DNA from: Betaproteobacteria bacterium
GTDB lineage: Bacteria; Pseudomonadota; Gammaproteobacteria; Burkholderiales; SG8-39
Assembly (NCBI GenBank): GCA_016234705.1
Contig: JACRAS010000216.1
Coordinates: 1 to 32,291, forward strand
DNA length: 32,291 nucleotides
Direction: 5' to 3'
The notes under the pieces were generated by a model. That model did not search any database. It was not told the DNA's origin and was given only the letters and a program-made list of their open reading frames with translations. Each line of letters begins with the position of its first letter. Position 1 is the stretch's first letter. Position numbers and translations under genes: made by a program. This document shows positions 1-8,306 of this stretch, piece by piece.

Positions 1-142
1 CACCGACCGCCAGAGGCAAGGTCTTCACTACAGCCACTTTTGCGCAATTCCCCACACCAGCGCTCAGATAAACCAATGACTTATGCTGCGCGACTATTTG
101 CAATTACCCAAAAACCGGGCCGAATCCGCTAAGTCCGGCTAA

Positions 143-442
143 GCCGGTGGGCTCCGCCTGGCGGCGATCGTGGTGGCCCAGGTGGCGAACGTGTTCCTCT
201 GCCGCCACCCTCTGAAATCGTCGCTGTCCTTCAGCCCCTTCAGCAACGCGTTCATCCTGCCCGGCATAGCGGCGGAACTGGGTCTAATCCTGTTCATCGT
301 CTACACTCCGGCCGGCAACTGGCTGTTCGGCACGGCGCCGATCGGGCCGGAGGTCTGGTTGCTCGCCGGCTTCTTCGCGGCGCTGATGTGGGCGCTGGAG
401 GAGGCGCGCAAGGTGTGGTTGCGGCGGATGTCCGTTCAATGA
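143..442 (+). pseudogene. C-terminal stump of a cation-transporting P-type ATPase
   Basis: The frame is open from just after a stop at 140-142 and encodes about 100 residues. These match the last membrane segments of P2-type cation ATPases (Cation_ATPase_C): an NVFLCR segment, a phenylalanine/serine-rich loop, a helix ending LILFIVYTP, then GNxLFGTAPIGPE and a final helix ending EEARKVW. All catalytic domains (DKTGT, P and N domains, first membrane helices) are missing. Position 143 is only where the frame opens, not a start codon. The preceding 140 bp contain stops and no recognisable ATPase sequence, so this is a truncated remnant unless a non-adjacent piece lies outside the window. Confidence 0.75.
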
Positions 443-487
443 GTTGAACGGAGCGCGAACCCGGATGGCTAAATTGAAATCAATTTC

Positions 488-1507
488 TCATGCATCCATT
501 GCATTTGCGCGATTTCCAGGTTCGTCCATGATTAGAACGGCCGCGCCACGTACACGGCCTGAGCTCAGTTGCCGCAAGGCTTCGTTGGCCAATGCCAGGG
601 GGAAAGTTTCCACCTCCGCTCTGATGCCAGCCTTTGGCGCGATATCGAGAAACGCCTCACCATCGCGGCGCGTGAGATTCGCGATGGAGCGCACGCTGCG
701 CTCTCCCCACAGGATGGAATAGGGGAATTCCGGAACATTGCTCATATGGATGCCGGCGCACACCACCGTCCCGCCTTTGGCGGTGTGACGAAGAGCCTGC
801 GGTATCAGTGCGCCCACCGGCGCGAACAGAATGGCGGCGTCCATTTCCTGCGGTGGAGTTGCGCTCGAGTCTCCCGCCCAGGCAGCTCCCAATTCGCGGG
901 CGAATCCCTGTCCATCTGCGTCGCCCGGCCTGGTGAAGGCGAATATCTCCCGCCCCTGCCAGCAGGCCAGTTGAGCGATGATATGTGCGGCCGCGCCGAA
1001 ACCGTAGATGCCGATTCGTTTCGCATCGCCGGCTGCGACGAGCGCACGATAGCCGATCAGCCCCGCGCATAGCAGCGGCGCGGCTTCGGCATCGGAGTAT
1101 GCGTCCGGCAAGGGGAAACAATAGCGCTCATCGGCCAGCGCGAATTCGGCGTAACCGCCATCCAGGGTATAGCCGGTGAACTTCGCATCGTTACAGAGGT
1201 TTTCGCGACCGCTCGCGCAATAGCCGCAATGGCCGCAGGTGCGCCCGAGCCAGGGCACGCCGACGCGCTGGCCAAGGGCAAAATGCTTCACTTTCGCGCC
1301 TTTTTCCACGACGATGCCCACGATCTCGTGGCCGAGAATGAGGGGTAGCTTCGGCTGCCGCAGGTCGCCGTCCATGACGTGCAGATCAGTGCGGCACACA
1401 CCGCAGGCACGCACCTTGAGCAGAATTTCATCAACCCCAGGTTTGGGACAAGGCATTTCAGCTTGCCGCAATGGCTGGCCCTGCGCATCCAGAATCATCG
1501 CCTTCAT
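488..1507 (-). CDS. Zinc-dependent alcohol dehydrogenase family protein
   Basis: A medium-chain dehydrogenase of 339 residues, a normal family length. Visible motifs are the catalytic zinc ligands C38 (in CGVCRTDLH) and H60-E61 (LGHE), the four-cysteine structural zinc site C91/C94/C97/C105, and a GxGxxA nucleotide-binding stretch (YGFGAAA) in the middle third. The ATG at 1507 is preceded six bases upstream by GAGG. A TTG five codons further upstream is possible but has no ribosome site. The likely reaction is NAD(P)-dependent alcohol/aldehyde interconversion, with unknown substrate. It is divergent from the PHB depolymerase, with about 195 bp between them. Confidence 0.9.
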   Translation of the reverse strand: MKAMILDAQGQPLRQAEMPCPKPGVDEILLKVRACGVCRTDLHVMDGDLRQPKLPLILGHEIVGIVVEKGAKVKHFALGQRVGVPWLGRTCGHCGYCASGRENLCNDAKFTGYTLDGGYAEFALADERYCFPLPDAYSDAEAAPLLCAGLIGYRALVAAGDAKRIGIYGFGAAAHIIAQLACWQGREIFAFTRPGDADGQGFARELGAAWAGDSSATPPQEMDAAILFAPVGALIPQALRHTAKGGTVVCAGIHMSNVPEFPYSILWGERSVRSIANLTRRDGEAFLDIAPKAGIRAEVETFPLALANEALRQLSSGRVRGAAVLIMDEPGNRANAMDA

Positions 1508-1701
1508 GCGAACCCTCGGCAATCCCGACAGGCGCTACATTAACAGCTTGTGCGGGCACCACCTTGGCCGTTAACGACAATAGGCTGGCATAATCGGCAT
1601 ATATCCCGGATGGCGGAACTTTGCCGACCTCGACTCGGAGGATGCGTCCGGCCGCGGAATTTGGTATAAAGCCGCAACGCGTTTTTAACGGAGTGGTCAA
1701 T

Positions 1702-2943
1702 TTGCTCTATGCCCTGCATGAAATGAGTCACGCGGCGCTGGCGCCTTGGCAGATGTGGGCCAGCATGAACGCCAGCATGTTCAGCCACCCTTTCAGCCCG
1801 CTTTCCTACTCCCCGCTCAGCCGCAACATCGCCGCCGGCAACGAGCTTTTCATCCGCGTCACCCAGCGCTACCATAAACCCGAGTTCGGCATCAGTGAAA
1901 CCCGCATCGACGGCAAGGCGGTCGCGGTCAGCGAAAGCGTCGCCGTCGACAAGGCTTTCTGCCGGCTGCTGCACTTTGAGCGCGACCTCGGCGCGCGCCG
2001 GGTTTTGCACAAAGGGCGCGCCGATCCAACAGTGCTGCTGGTGGCGCCGCTGTCCGGTCACCACGCCACGCTGCTGCGCGATACGGTGCGCACGCTCCTG
2101 CCCGATCACGACGTCTATATCACCGATTGGGTGGACGCGCGCATGGTGTCGCTGTTCCATGGGCCGTTTCATCTCGACGATTACGTCGATTACGTGCGCG
2201 AGTTCATCACCTTCCTCGGGCCGGAGGTGCACGTCGTTTCGGTGTGCCAGCCGACGGTGCCGGTGTTGGCCGCGATCGCGCTCATGGCGGAGGCGGACGC
2301 GAGCGTCAAGCCGCGCACCATGATCATGATGGGCGGGCCGATCGACGCCCGGCGCAGCCCGACCGCGGTCAACAATCTCGCCACGCGCAAGCCTCTTTCA
2401 TGGTTCAAGGGCAACGTCATCCAGCGCGTGCCGGCGAAATATCCGGGATTCATGCGGCAGGTCTATCCGGGTTTTCTGCAGCACCTGGGGTTTGTCGCCA
2501 TGAACCCCGCGCGCCATGCCGATGCGCACCGTGATTTCTACAATCATCTGGTCGAGGGCGACGGCGAGTCGGCCGATGCGCACCGGCGCTTCTACGACGA
2601 GTACAACGCGGTGCTCGACCTGCCGGCCGAGTACTATCTGGACACCATCAAGACGGTGTTCCAGGAATTCTCCCTGCCGCAGGGGCGCATGTTCGTGCGC
2701 GAGCAACTGGTGCGGCCGCAGGCCGTCAGCAAGACGGCGCTGCTGACGATCGAAGGCGAATTGGACGATATTTCCGGCAACGGCCAGACCGAGGCGGCAC
2801 ACGGGCTGTGCACCGGTATCCCGGCGAAGAAGCGCGCGCACCATCTCGCGCCAGGCGTCGGGCATTATGGAATTTTCAGCGGCCGGCGCTTCCGCGAGAT
2901 GCTGTATCCGCGCATTCGCGACTTCATCCGGCGTCATGCATAG
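1702..2943 (+). CDS. phaZ: Intracellular polyhydroxyalkanoate depolymerase
   Basis: A 413-residue protein matching intracellular PHB depolymerases, which hydrolyse stored poly-3-hydroxybutyrate granules. The N-terminus LYALHEM, the PLSGHHATLLRDTV block, ITDWVDAR and the GGPIDARRSPTAVN segment are family landmarks. The nucleophile elbow reads VSVCQPTVP, with C182 in place of the usual lipase serine, as known for PhaZ1-type enzymes. The C-terminal histidine lies in GVGHYGIFSG. I chose the TTG start at 1702 because GGAG sits 8 bases upstream (1690-1693) and family members begin at this LYxLHE segment. The frame stays open another 27 codons upstream, but that part does not look conserved. Confidence 0.92.
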   Translation: MLYALHEMSHAALAPWQMWASMNASMFSHPFSPLSYSPLSRNIAAGNELFIRVTQRYHKPEFGISETRIDGKAVAVSESVAVDKAFCRLLHFERDLGARRVLHKGRADPTVLLVAPLSGHHATLLRDTVRTLLPDHDVYITDWVDARMVSLFHGPFHLDDYVDYVREFITFLGPEVHVVSVCQPTVPVLAAIALMAEADASVKPRTMIMMGGPIDARRSPTAVNNLATRKPLSWFKGNVIQRVPAKYPGFMRQVYPGFLQHLGFVAMNPARHADAHRDFYNHLVEGDGESADAHRRFYDEYNAVLDLPAEYYLDTIKTVFQEFSLPQGRMFVREQLVRPQAVSKTALLTIEGELDDISGNGQTEAAHGLCTGIPAKKRAHHLAPGVGHYGIFSGRRFREMLYPRIRDFIRRHA

Positions 2944-2974
2944 AAAAGACGCTCTTGGCAGCCGAGCCGAGGCA

Positions 2975-3160
2975 CCGGTGAGCGAGTTCGCCACCCGCGC
3001 CAAGGTCGCCTAGGTGCGGCTCCTGCGCAAGGGGTACGAAGCCGATCCGCTGGCGTGCCGAAGTGTCGAAGTGCAAAAAGCGGGCCGATGCGGGTGATCG
3101 CCCTGATCGACGATCCGGGCGTGGTGCGGCGCATCCTCTGGCGCCATGCGATGGTCCCAC
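2975..3160 (+). pseudogene. Degenerate transposase C-terminal remnant
   Basis: Two short pieces in different frames resemble the tail of an IS91-like (Y2/zinc-binding) transposase. One reads VRLLRKGYEADPLAC and follows an in-frame TAG. The next reads PMRVIALIDDPGVVRRIL. In intact family members these join as YEADPLxCPxCxGxMRVIAxIxDPxVIxxIL. Here the cysteine motif is broken and the frame shifts around 3060. No terminal repeats or complete transposase are present. The rest of the gap to 3345 has no recognisable gene, apart from a short repeat at its end. Confidence 0.6.
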
Positions 3161-3287
3161 GCCTCTTTAGGATTCGCGCCGCCTTGACGCAAGCGGCATT
3201 GCAATCGGCCGAGCGCAGGCGCAAAATGCTCCCGGCGCAATGCTCGGCAGCGCTGAATCGGCGCCGGACCGTCGCTATCGGCCGGAC

Positions 3288-3316
3288 GCGCGAAAAGAGG
3301 CAGGATTGAATTTCCT
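3288..3316 (+). repeat. Direct repeat copy 1 (about 29 bp)
   Basis: GCGCGAAAAGAGGCAGGATT followed by GAATTTCCT recurs at 4926-4953 in the same orientation, with one missing G. Copy 1 sits after the transposase remnant and 30 bp upstream of the Bug-family gene. It is probably a leftover end of a mobile element, but no transposase for it is visible. Confidence 0.7.
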
Positions 3317-3345
3317 GTCATCGGCCTGACAACAGGAGGAACAGC

Positions 3346-4326
3346 ATGAAGAAAAGCATTCAAGGATTGGTCGCTACCATCTGCGCGCTGGTGTGCGCGT
3401 TGACTGTCGGTAACGCCTTGGCGCAGGGCCGCTACCCGGACAAGCCGGTTAAGGTGCTGGTCGGGTATGCGCCGGGCGGATGGCCCGATGCCCTCGCCAG
3501 GGTCATCGGCGTGAAGCTGGCCGAGATCTGGGGCCAGCCAGTCGTGGTCGAAAACCGGCCTGGCGCCAATGGCGTCTTGGCCGCCGACCAGGTCGCCAAG
3601 GCGGCGCCCGATGGCTATACCCTGCTGCTGGCGGACGCTACGACCATGGCGGTCAATCCGCTCATTTATCTCAAGCTGCCGTACAGCGCAAAGGATCTGC
3701 TGCCGGCCGTGCTCGCCGCCACGGCGCCGATGTTTCTTGCCGTGCACAAGTCGCTGCCGGTGAATTCGCTGCAGGAACTGATCGCGATGGCGAAAGCCCA
3801 GCCCGGCAAGCTGAACTATGGCTCTTCAGGCATAGGCAGTCCCCATCACCTGTCGATGGAATACTTCAAGTCGGCGCTCGGCCTGGACATCGTGCACGTG
3901 CCGTTCAAGGGCACCGGCCAGTCGGTCCCGGCGCTGGTGGGCGGGCAGATACCGATGGTGTTCGCGGCCTATCCGTCGCTCGCCTCGCATGTGAAGGCAG
4001 GCACGGTGAAGCTGATCGCGTCGAACGCGATCAAGCGCGCCGCATTCGCGCCCGAGGTGCCGACGATCGCCGAATTGGCGATCCCGAACTATAATTTTGC
4101 CGTGTCGGGCGGATACTTCGCCCCGGCGGGTACGCCGCGCGAGGTCGTCAACAAGATCGCGGCGGACATAAGCCGCGTGGTCAGGATGCCCGACGTGATG
4201 GAGAAATTCACCGGCCTGGGCACCGAGTCCGCGGGCGGCTCGCCCGAGGATTATGCGGCCCTGCTCACGGGCGACATGGAGCGCTATGCAAGGGCGGTTA
4301 AGTCGGCAGGAATGAAACCCGAGTAA
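3346..4326 (+). CDS. Bug/TctC-family tripartite tricarboxylate transporter substrate-binding protein
   Basis: A 326-residue periplasmic binding protein with a Sec signal peptide (basic MKKS, hydrophobic core, cleavage after ALA around residue 26). Family signatures follow: YPDKPVKVLVGYAPGG, VVVENRPGANG, AAPDGYTLLL, LNYGSSGIGSPHHL, VPFKGTGQSVPAL and GGQIPMVFA. It captures a small carboxylate or similar ligand for a TctAB-type carrier, but no tctA or tctB is nearby, so it is an orphan as in many Burkholderiales. The ribosome site AGGAGG at 3332 supports the ATG. The flanks are decayed sequence on both sides, so it may be a recent arrival. Confidence 0.93.
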   Translation: MKKSIQGLVATICALVCALTVGNALAQGRYPDKPVKVLVGYAPGGWPDALARVIGVKLAEIWGQPVVVENRPGANGVLAADQVAKAAPDGYTLLLADATTMAVNPLIYLKLPYSAKDLLPAVLAATAPMFLAVHKSLPVNSLQELIAMAKAQPGKLNYGSSGIGSPHHLSMEYFKSALGLDIVHVPFKGTGQSVPALVGGQIPMVFAAYPSLASHVKAGTVKLIASNAIKRAAFAPEVPTIAELAIPNYNFAVSGGYFAPAGTPREVVNKIAADISRVVRMPDVMEKFTGLGTESAGGSPEDYAALLTGDMERYARAVKSAGMKPE

Positions 4327-4379
4327 CAGGCGCAATCGCCTGCTCTTGGCTCAGCCGTGGCAGGCGGTATGCAACTAGC

Positions 4380-4618
4380 CTTGGACCAGGCGGCGGAACG
4401 CACGCAATTCCCGCGCGACCTCGAGGCGCTGAATCTTAAGCCGCTCCGGGCGAAGCCGACGCCCGCGCTTATGCTCATCTGGATCAAGCCCATCAGCGCC
4501 GACGCCACCCCTGCCATTTTCGGAAACGGGCCGATGGCCCCGGCCATCGCATTCGGCAGGTTGATTCCGGTAGCGATCAAGTAAAAGAACATCGGCGCGA
4601 GCCGTGCGAGCAGGCTGT
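4380..4618 (-). pseudogene. Fragment of a Bcr/CflA-type MFS drug transporter
   Basis: Read on the minus strand, about 55 residues match the late transmembrane segments of Bcr/CflA multidrug transporters: a helix ending FYLIATGINLPNAMAG, then AIGPFPKMAGVASALMG and a helix with LIQMSISAGVG. Start, end and all other helices are missing. The fragment abuts the fumarylacetoacetase fragment upstream, in a different frame. Downstream (about 4380-4440), another minus frame ends in a basic helix-like tail, RLEVARELRAFRRLVQG, that I could not assign. Confidence 0.65.
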
Positions 4619-4619
4619 G

Positions 4620-4916
4620 CACGCCGCCTTCTTCGCCGCGATCCCCATGGGCACGTCGCCGGTGATCACCGCAAGCTCGCCTTCCAGGTCTATGCCCCAG
4701 TCCTCGGACTCCAGCATGATGTCGTCGCAGGGACCGAGGAAGGAGTCGGATCCGCCCTGGTACATGAGCGAATCGGTGCGCAACGCCTTGGGCATGTCCG
4801 CGCCGCGCGCCTGGCGCAACAGTTCGGCGTGATTGACGTAGGCCGAACCGTCGGCCCGCTGGTAAGCGCGCGGCAGCGGCGCGGCGCATTGCTTCGGATC
4901 GAAGTCGAAGGCGCGA
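4620..4916 (-). pseudogene. Fragment of fumarylacetoacetate hydrolase (FahA-like)
   Basis: The minus strand encodes a continuous run of about 95 residues close to the middle of bacterial fumarylacetoacetases: FDFDPKQCAAPLPRAYQ, DGSAYVNHAELLRQARGA, LMYQGGSDSFLGPCDD, and WGIDLEGELAVITGDVPMG, which includes an acidic metal-site region. The N-terminal 80 or so residues and the C-terminal catalytic half are absent, and the sequence diverges immediately after GDVPMG. This is a truncated relic of a tyrosine-degradation-type enzyme. The stretch 4327-4999 therefore holds two gene fragments and a repeat but no intact gene. Confidence 0.8.
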
Positions 4917-4925
4917 CTGCCGGGG

Positions 4926-4953
4926 GCGCGAAAAGAGCAGGATTGAATTTCCT
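4926..4953 (+). repeat. Direct repeat copy 2 (28 bp)
   Basis: This is the second copy of the repeat at 3288-3316, identical except for one missing G in the run after AAAAGAG. It lies at the upstream edge of the fumarylacetoacetase fragment and about 45 bp before the antitoxin gene. The two copies bracket the Bug-family gene and the MFS and fumarylacetoacetase fragments. Confidence 0.7.
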
Positions 4954-4999
4954 ATCGTTTCCTGTAAACTAAGCGCCATTAGTTCACAACGAGGTCGCC

Positions 5000-5248
5000 A
5001 TGATTACCGTCAACATTCACCAGGCAAAGACTCAACTCTCCCGTTTGGTCGAGCAGGCGGCGCAGGGTGAAGCGTTCATTATCGCCAAGGCAGGCAAACC
5101 GATGGTAAAAGTGATTCCGCTGGGCCGTACAGAAACGGGCACGGCCTGCCGTCTCGGCTTCATGGCGGGCGAAATTACCGTGCCGGATGATTTCGATCAG
5201 ATGGGCAGCGATGAGATTGCCGGCATGTTTGCAGGATACGCGGCTTGA
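5000..5248 (+). CDS. Type II toxin-antitoxin system antitoxin, Phd/YefM family
   Basis: An 82-residue protein starting MITVNIHQAKTQLSRLVEQA, the classic Phd/YefM N-terminal fold that dimerises and binds operator DNA. It is followed by GEAFIIAKAGKPMVKVIPL. The C-terminal third (FMAGEITVPDDFDQMG) is the acidic toxin-neutralising arm typical of antitoxins paired with PIN toxins. The toxin gene overlaps its last four bases. Autoregulation by the complex is expected for the family. No clear operator palindrome was picked out by eye. Confidence 0.9.
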   Translation: MITVNIHQAKTQLSRLVEQAAQGEAFIIAKAGKPMVKVIPLGRTETGTACRLGFMAGEITVPDDFDQMGSDEIAGMFAGYAA

Positions 5249-5631
5249 ATCTGCTGCTCGACACCCACTTGCTGCTGTGGGCGGCCAGTGCGCCGAAACG
5301 GTTTTCGGCCAAGACGCGCGGCCTGTTGCTGGCAGCGGAGAATCAACTCATGTTCAGTTCCGCCAGCCTGTGGGAAATCAGCATCAAACGCAGTCTCGGA
5401 CGCGCCGATTTCAACGTTGACCCGCGCCGCCTGTGGCGCATGCTGCTGGTCAACGGCTATCGGGAATTGCCTATCACCTGCGAACACACCATCGCCGTGA
5501 ATGAATTGCCGTACCTGCACAAAGACCCGTTCGACCGCATCCTCGTGGCGCAAGCGCGCGTGGAAGGCTTGCTGCTGCTGACGGTGGATAAAGCGGTGGC
5601 CAAATATGGCGAAGGTGTGCGCAAGGTATGA
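5245..5631 (+). CDS. Type II toxin-antitoxin system toxin, PIN domain (VapC-like)
   Basis: A 128-residue PIN-domain ribonuclease. The conserved acidic residues are present: D6 in LLLDTHLLLW, E44 in SASLWEISIK, D94 and D97 in KDPFDRILVAQA, and D115 in LTVDKAV. The DTHxLLW and LWEI(A/S)IK signatures mark the VapC subgroup that partners with Phd-type antitoxins. Translation starts at a TTG that overlaps the antitoxin stop (TTGA), implying coupling. The RNA target cannot be told from sequence. Confidence 0.9.
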   Translation: MNLLLDTHLLLWAASAPKRFSAKTRGLLLAAENQLMFSSASLWEISIKRSLGRADFNVDPRRLWRMLLVNGYRELPITCEHTIAVNELPYLHKDPFDRILVAQARVEGLLLLTVDKAVAKYGEGVRKV

Positions 5632-5653
5632 ATGCGCCAAACCGTGTCTCCGT

Positions 5654-6362
5654 TTACTTGCGCTTGCGATAGGACAGAGAAGTCGGGCGGAAAAGCGTAG
5701 CGTCTTCCGCCGGATGGAAAAAGTGCAGTGCCTTCCGCGATATGAGGAAGCGTTCGGCGGATAACGCCTTCGGCCCTCGTCCGCTCCGCCAGGCATGGAA
5801 GCGAGCCATCCATCGCAACAGCTTTTGCGGCGCGAGCGCCTTTTTCCACACGCCGGCCACATACTTGTTCGCTTCGGCCAGCGTCGGGTAGATATGGATG
5901 GTGCCGAGGATTTTGTTGAGTCCGATGCCGTGTCGCATCGCCAGCACATACTCGGCGATCAGGTCGCCGGCATGCTCGCCGACGATGGTGACGCCAAGAA
6001 TCCTGTCCTTTCCAGGCACGGTGAGCACCTTGATGAAACCGTGGGCCTCGCCGTCGGCGATGGCGCGGTCCAGGTCGTCGATGCCGTACAGCGTCACCTC
6101 GTAGGGGATGGCGCGTTCTTTCGCCTCGATCTCGTTCAGCCCCACCCGCGCCGCTTCCGGATCGACGAAGGTGGCCCAGGGAATCACCGAATAGTCGGCG
6201 CGGAACTTCTTGAACGGAGCGAACAGCGCATTGACGGCCGCGTACCATGCCCCACAACAAGCCGAAAACCGCACCGCCGGCGAGGGACATTTCCGCCGCG
6301 CCAGGCAGTGAAAGGCCGGTGACCGCAACGTAGGCGAGAAAGAAGGCCAATCGCCGCGTGGT
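5654..6362 (-). pseudogene. Internally deleted TVP38-pyridine nucleotide reductase fusion gene
   Basis: On the minus strand the upstream part (about 6250-6362) encodes a TVP38/TMEM64 (VTT) segment, LAFFLAYVAVTGLSLPGAA then AGGAVFGLLWG. At about 6250 it jumps, in another frame, to YAAVNALFAPFKKFRADYSV. From there it continues intact through the C-terminal dimerisation domain of a mercuric-reductase-like flavoprotein (PWATFVDPEAARVGLNE, ILGVTIVGEHAGDLIAEY, IHIYPTLAEANK). Related full-length proteins carry a VTT domain followed by FAD- and NAD-binding domains. Here the rest of the VTT domain and nearly all of the FAD/NAD-binding region are gone, so it cannot work. The last 60 residues (to 5654) are a basic, poorly conserved tail. 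Confidence 0.8.
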
Positions 6363-6525
6363 TTCGGGGCGCGTGCAATGCGACCCGGGTGGCGCGCGGC
6401 GACCACACCCAAGGTATAGTATCGGGGCGCAAGCATCCTGATGGAGTTAAGGCGATCACCGGGATGGCGACCCCTATTACGATCGACGACGCTCTTTACC
6501 ACTGACTTTGCTGGAGAATTATTTC

Positions 6526-7383
6526 ATGATTGCTTTATTCCGTTTCTTGGTTATTACGGTTTTCGGACTGGCCTTCACGCAGGGCGCCGCTGCGCAGGGC
6601 GTGCTCAGGGTGTCCGCGATTCCTGACGAAGCACCGACCGAACTGCAACGCAAGTTCAAGCCGCTCGGGGAGTACCTCGCGCAGGAAACCGGCATGAAAA
6701 TCGAATTCACGCCGGTGACCGACTATGCCGCCGTAGTCGAATCGCTGGCCACGAAAAAACTCGACCTCGCCTGGCTCGGCGGATTTACTTTCGTGCAGGC
6801 CACGCTGCGCACCAACGGCAGCGCGATACCCATCGTGCAGCGGGCAGAGGATGAAAAATTCACCAGCCGCTTCATTGTGCCGATCGGCGGCAGCGCCAAG
6901 TCCCTGGCCGACCTCAAGGGCAAGACCTTCGCTTTCGGTTCGCCGGCGTCGACCTCTGGACATCTGATGCCGCGACTTTTCCTGTTGCAGGCGGGGATCA
7001 ATCCCGACAAGGATTTAAGGAACGTGGCGTTCTCCGGCGCGCACGACGCAACGGTGGCCTATGTGGCCAGCGGCAGGGCCGAAGCCGGCGTGCTCAATGC
7101 GTCGGTGTGGGACAAACTGGTGGAAGCAAAAAATCCCAACGCGCTGAAGGTCAGGGTGCTGGCGACGACGCCGCCCTACTACGATTACAACTGGACGGTG
7201 CGCGGCGACCTTGACCCGGCGCTGGTGAAAAAACTCACCGCTGCCTTTCTCAGGCTCAACCCCGGCAATCCCGCGCACAAAGCTATCTTGGATTTGCAGC
7301 GCACGTCCAAATTCATTCCGACCGAGGCATCCAACTACGACGGCATCGAGAATGCCGCCAAATCGGCCGGCCTGATCAAATGA
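6526..7383 (+). CDS. Putative selenate ABC transporter periplasmic binding protein (PhnD-like)
   Basis: A 285-residue periplasmic protein with a signal peptide (MIALFRFLVITVFG..., cleavage near AAAQG). The mature start VLRVSAIPDEAPTELQRKFK, followed by VTDYAAVVESLATKKLDLAWLGGFTF, VQRAEDEKFTSRFIVP and STSGHLMPR, is characteristic of the family annotated as putative selenate-binding subunits within the PhnD superfamily. The ATG at 6526 has GGAGA eight bases upstream. A TTG six codons earlier is less likely. It heads a four-gene set with an ATPase and two permeases. The selenate assignment rests on family naming and on selD elsewhere in the window; phosphonate, phosphite or another oxyanion remains possible. 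Confidence 0.85.
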   Translation: MIALFRFLVITVFGLAFTQGAAAQGVLRVSAIPDEAPTELQRKFKPLGEYLAQETGMKIEFTPVTDYAAVVESLATKKLDLAWLGGFTFVQATLRTNGSAIPIVQRAEDEKFTSRFIVPIGGSAKSLADLKGKTFAFGSPASTSGHLMPRLFLLQAGINPDKDLRNVAFSGAHDATVAYVASGRAEAGVLNASVWDKLVEAKNPNALKVRVLATTPPYYDYNWTVRGDLDPALVKKLTAAFLRLNPGNPAHKAILDLQRTSKFIPTEASNYDGIENAAKSAGLIK

Positions 7384-7424
7384 GCTGCGGCGGCGCCGCG
7401 CGCTGACGCGATGTGTTTCGTCGC

Positions 7425-8294
7425 ATGAGTTTCGAGCTTGACCGCGTCGGCCTGATCCATGCCAACGGTCATGCGCAGAGTCAGCGCGCTTTACACGCCG
7501 TGTCGATTGCGGCTGCGCGCGGCGAGCGGCTGGCGATTATCGGTCCCTCCGGCGCGGGCAAGACTTCGCTGCTGCGCATCCTCGCCACCTCGCTCCGGCC
7601 GACGGAGGGGCGCGTCACCGTGCTCGGGAGCAATCCCTGGCAGCTTACCGGCGGCGAGCTCAAGCACTTGCGCAGTCGCGTCGGATTCATCCATCAGGCG
7701 CCGCCGATTCCGCCGCGCCAGCGCGCCATCACCGCGGTCATCGCCGGTCGTCTGGGCCAGTGGCCGTGGTGGAAGTCGGCGCTGTCGCTGATTTATCCTG
7801 CCGACATCGCCGGGCCGCGCGATCAGTTGGCGCGCCTCGATCTCGCCGACCGCCTGTTCGATCGCTGCGATAGTCTCTCGGGCGGACAACTGCAGCGTGT
7901 CGGCGTGGCGCGTGCGCTGTATCAGCACCCGGATCTGTTGTTGGCAGACGAGCCGGTTTCCGCCATGGATCCGGCGCTGGCCGATCTCACCGTGAGCCAA
8001 CTGCACAGCGAGGCGGAAAGCCGCGGCGTCACGCTTGTGGCTAGCCTGCATGCGGTGGATGTGGCGCTGCGCTGGTTCCCGCGCGTGATCGGCCTCAGGG
8101 CGGGAGAGATTGTTTTCGATCTGCCGCCGGCGCAGGTGAGCGAGGGCGTGTTGCGCGATCTCTATGCCTCGGAAACCGGTGTGTTGCCGTCGCAGGACAA
8201 TCAGCCATTCAATCGGCCTTTCGCGGAGCGCGCCCCGGCCGATGCCGCGGGCAGCGGCGGACTGAAACCCGTGGCGCCGCCACGCGTTATCTGA
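7425..8294 (+). CDS. ABC transporter ATP-binding protein (PhnC-like)
   Basis: A 289-residue ABC ATPase with Walker A GPSGAGKTS around residue 45, Q-loop region IHQAPPIPPR, signature LSGGQLQRVGVARAL, Walker B LLLADEPVSAMD and a switch histidine in VASLHAVD. It energises the two permeases downstream. A GTG at 7413 in the same frame is an alternative start; neither has a strong ribosome site. The C-terminal 45 residues past the ATPase core are proline- and glycine-rich and probably disordered. The gap to the binding-protein gene is about 40 bp, so one operon is likely. Confidence 0.88.
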   Translation: MSFELDRVGLIHANGHAQSQRALHAVSIAAARGERLAIIGPSGAGKTSLLRILATSLRPTEGRVTVLGSNPWQLTGGELKHLRSRVGFIHQAPPIPPRQRAITAVIAGRLGQWPWWKSALSLIYPADIAGPRDQLARLDLADRLFDRCDSLSGGQLQRVGVARALYQHPDLLLADEPVSAMDPALADLTVSQLHSEAESRGVTLVASLHAVDVALRWFPRVIGLRAGEIVFDLPPAQVSEGVLRDLYASETGVLPSQDNQPFNRPFAERAPADAAGSGGLKPVAPPRVI

Positions 8295-8306
8295 TTCATT
8301 CGCTCC

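Noticed and set aside
3055..3309. Small open frame of 84 codons as a gene
   Set aside because: Its recognisable part is a transposase tail reached by frameshift; the rest is basic low-complexity translation with no start signal.
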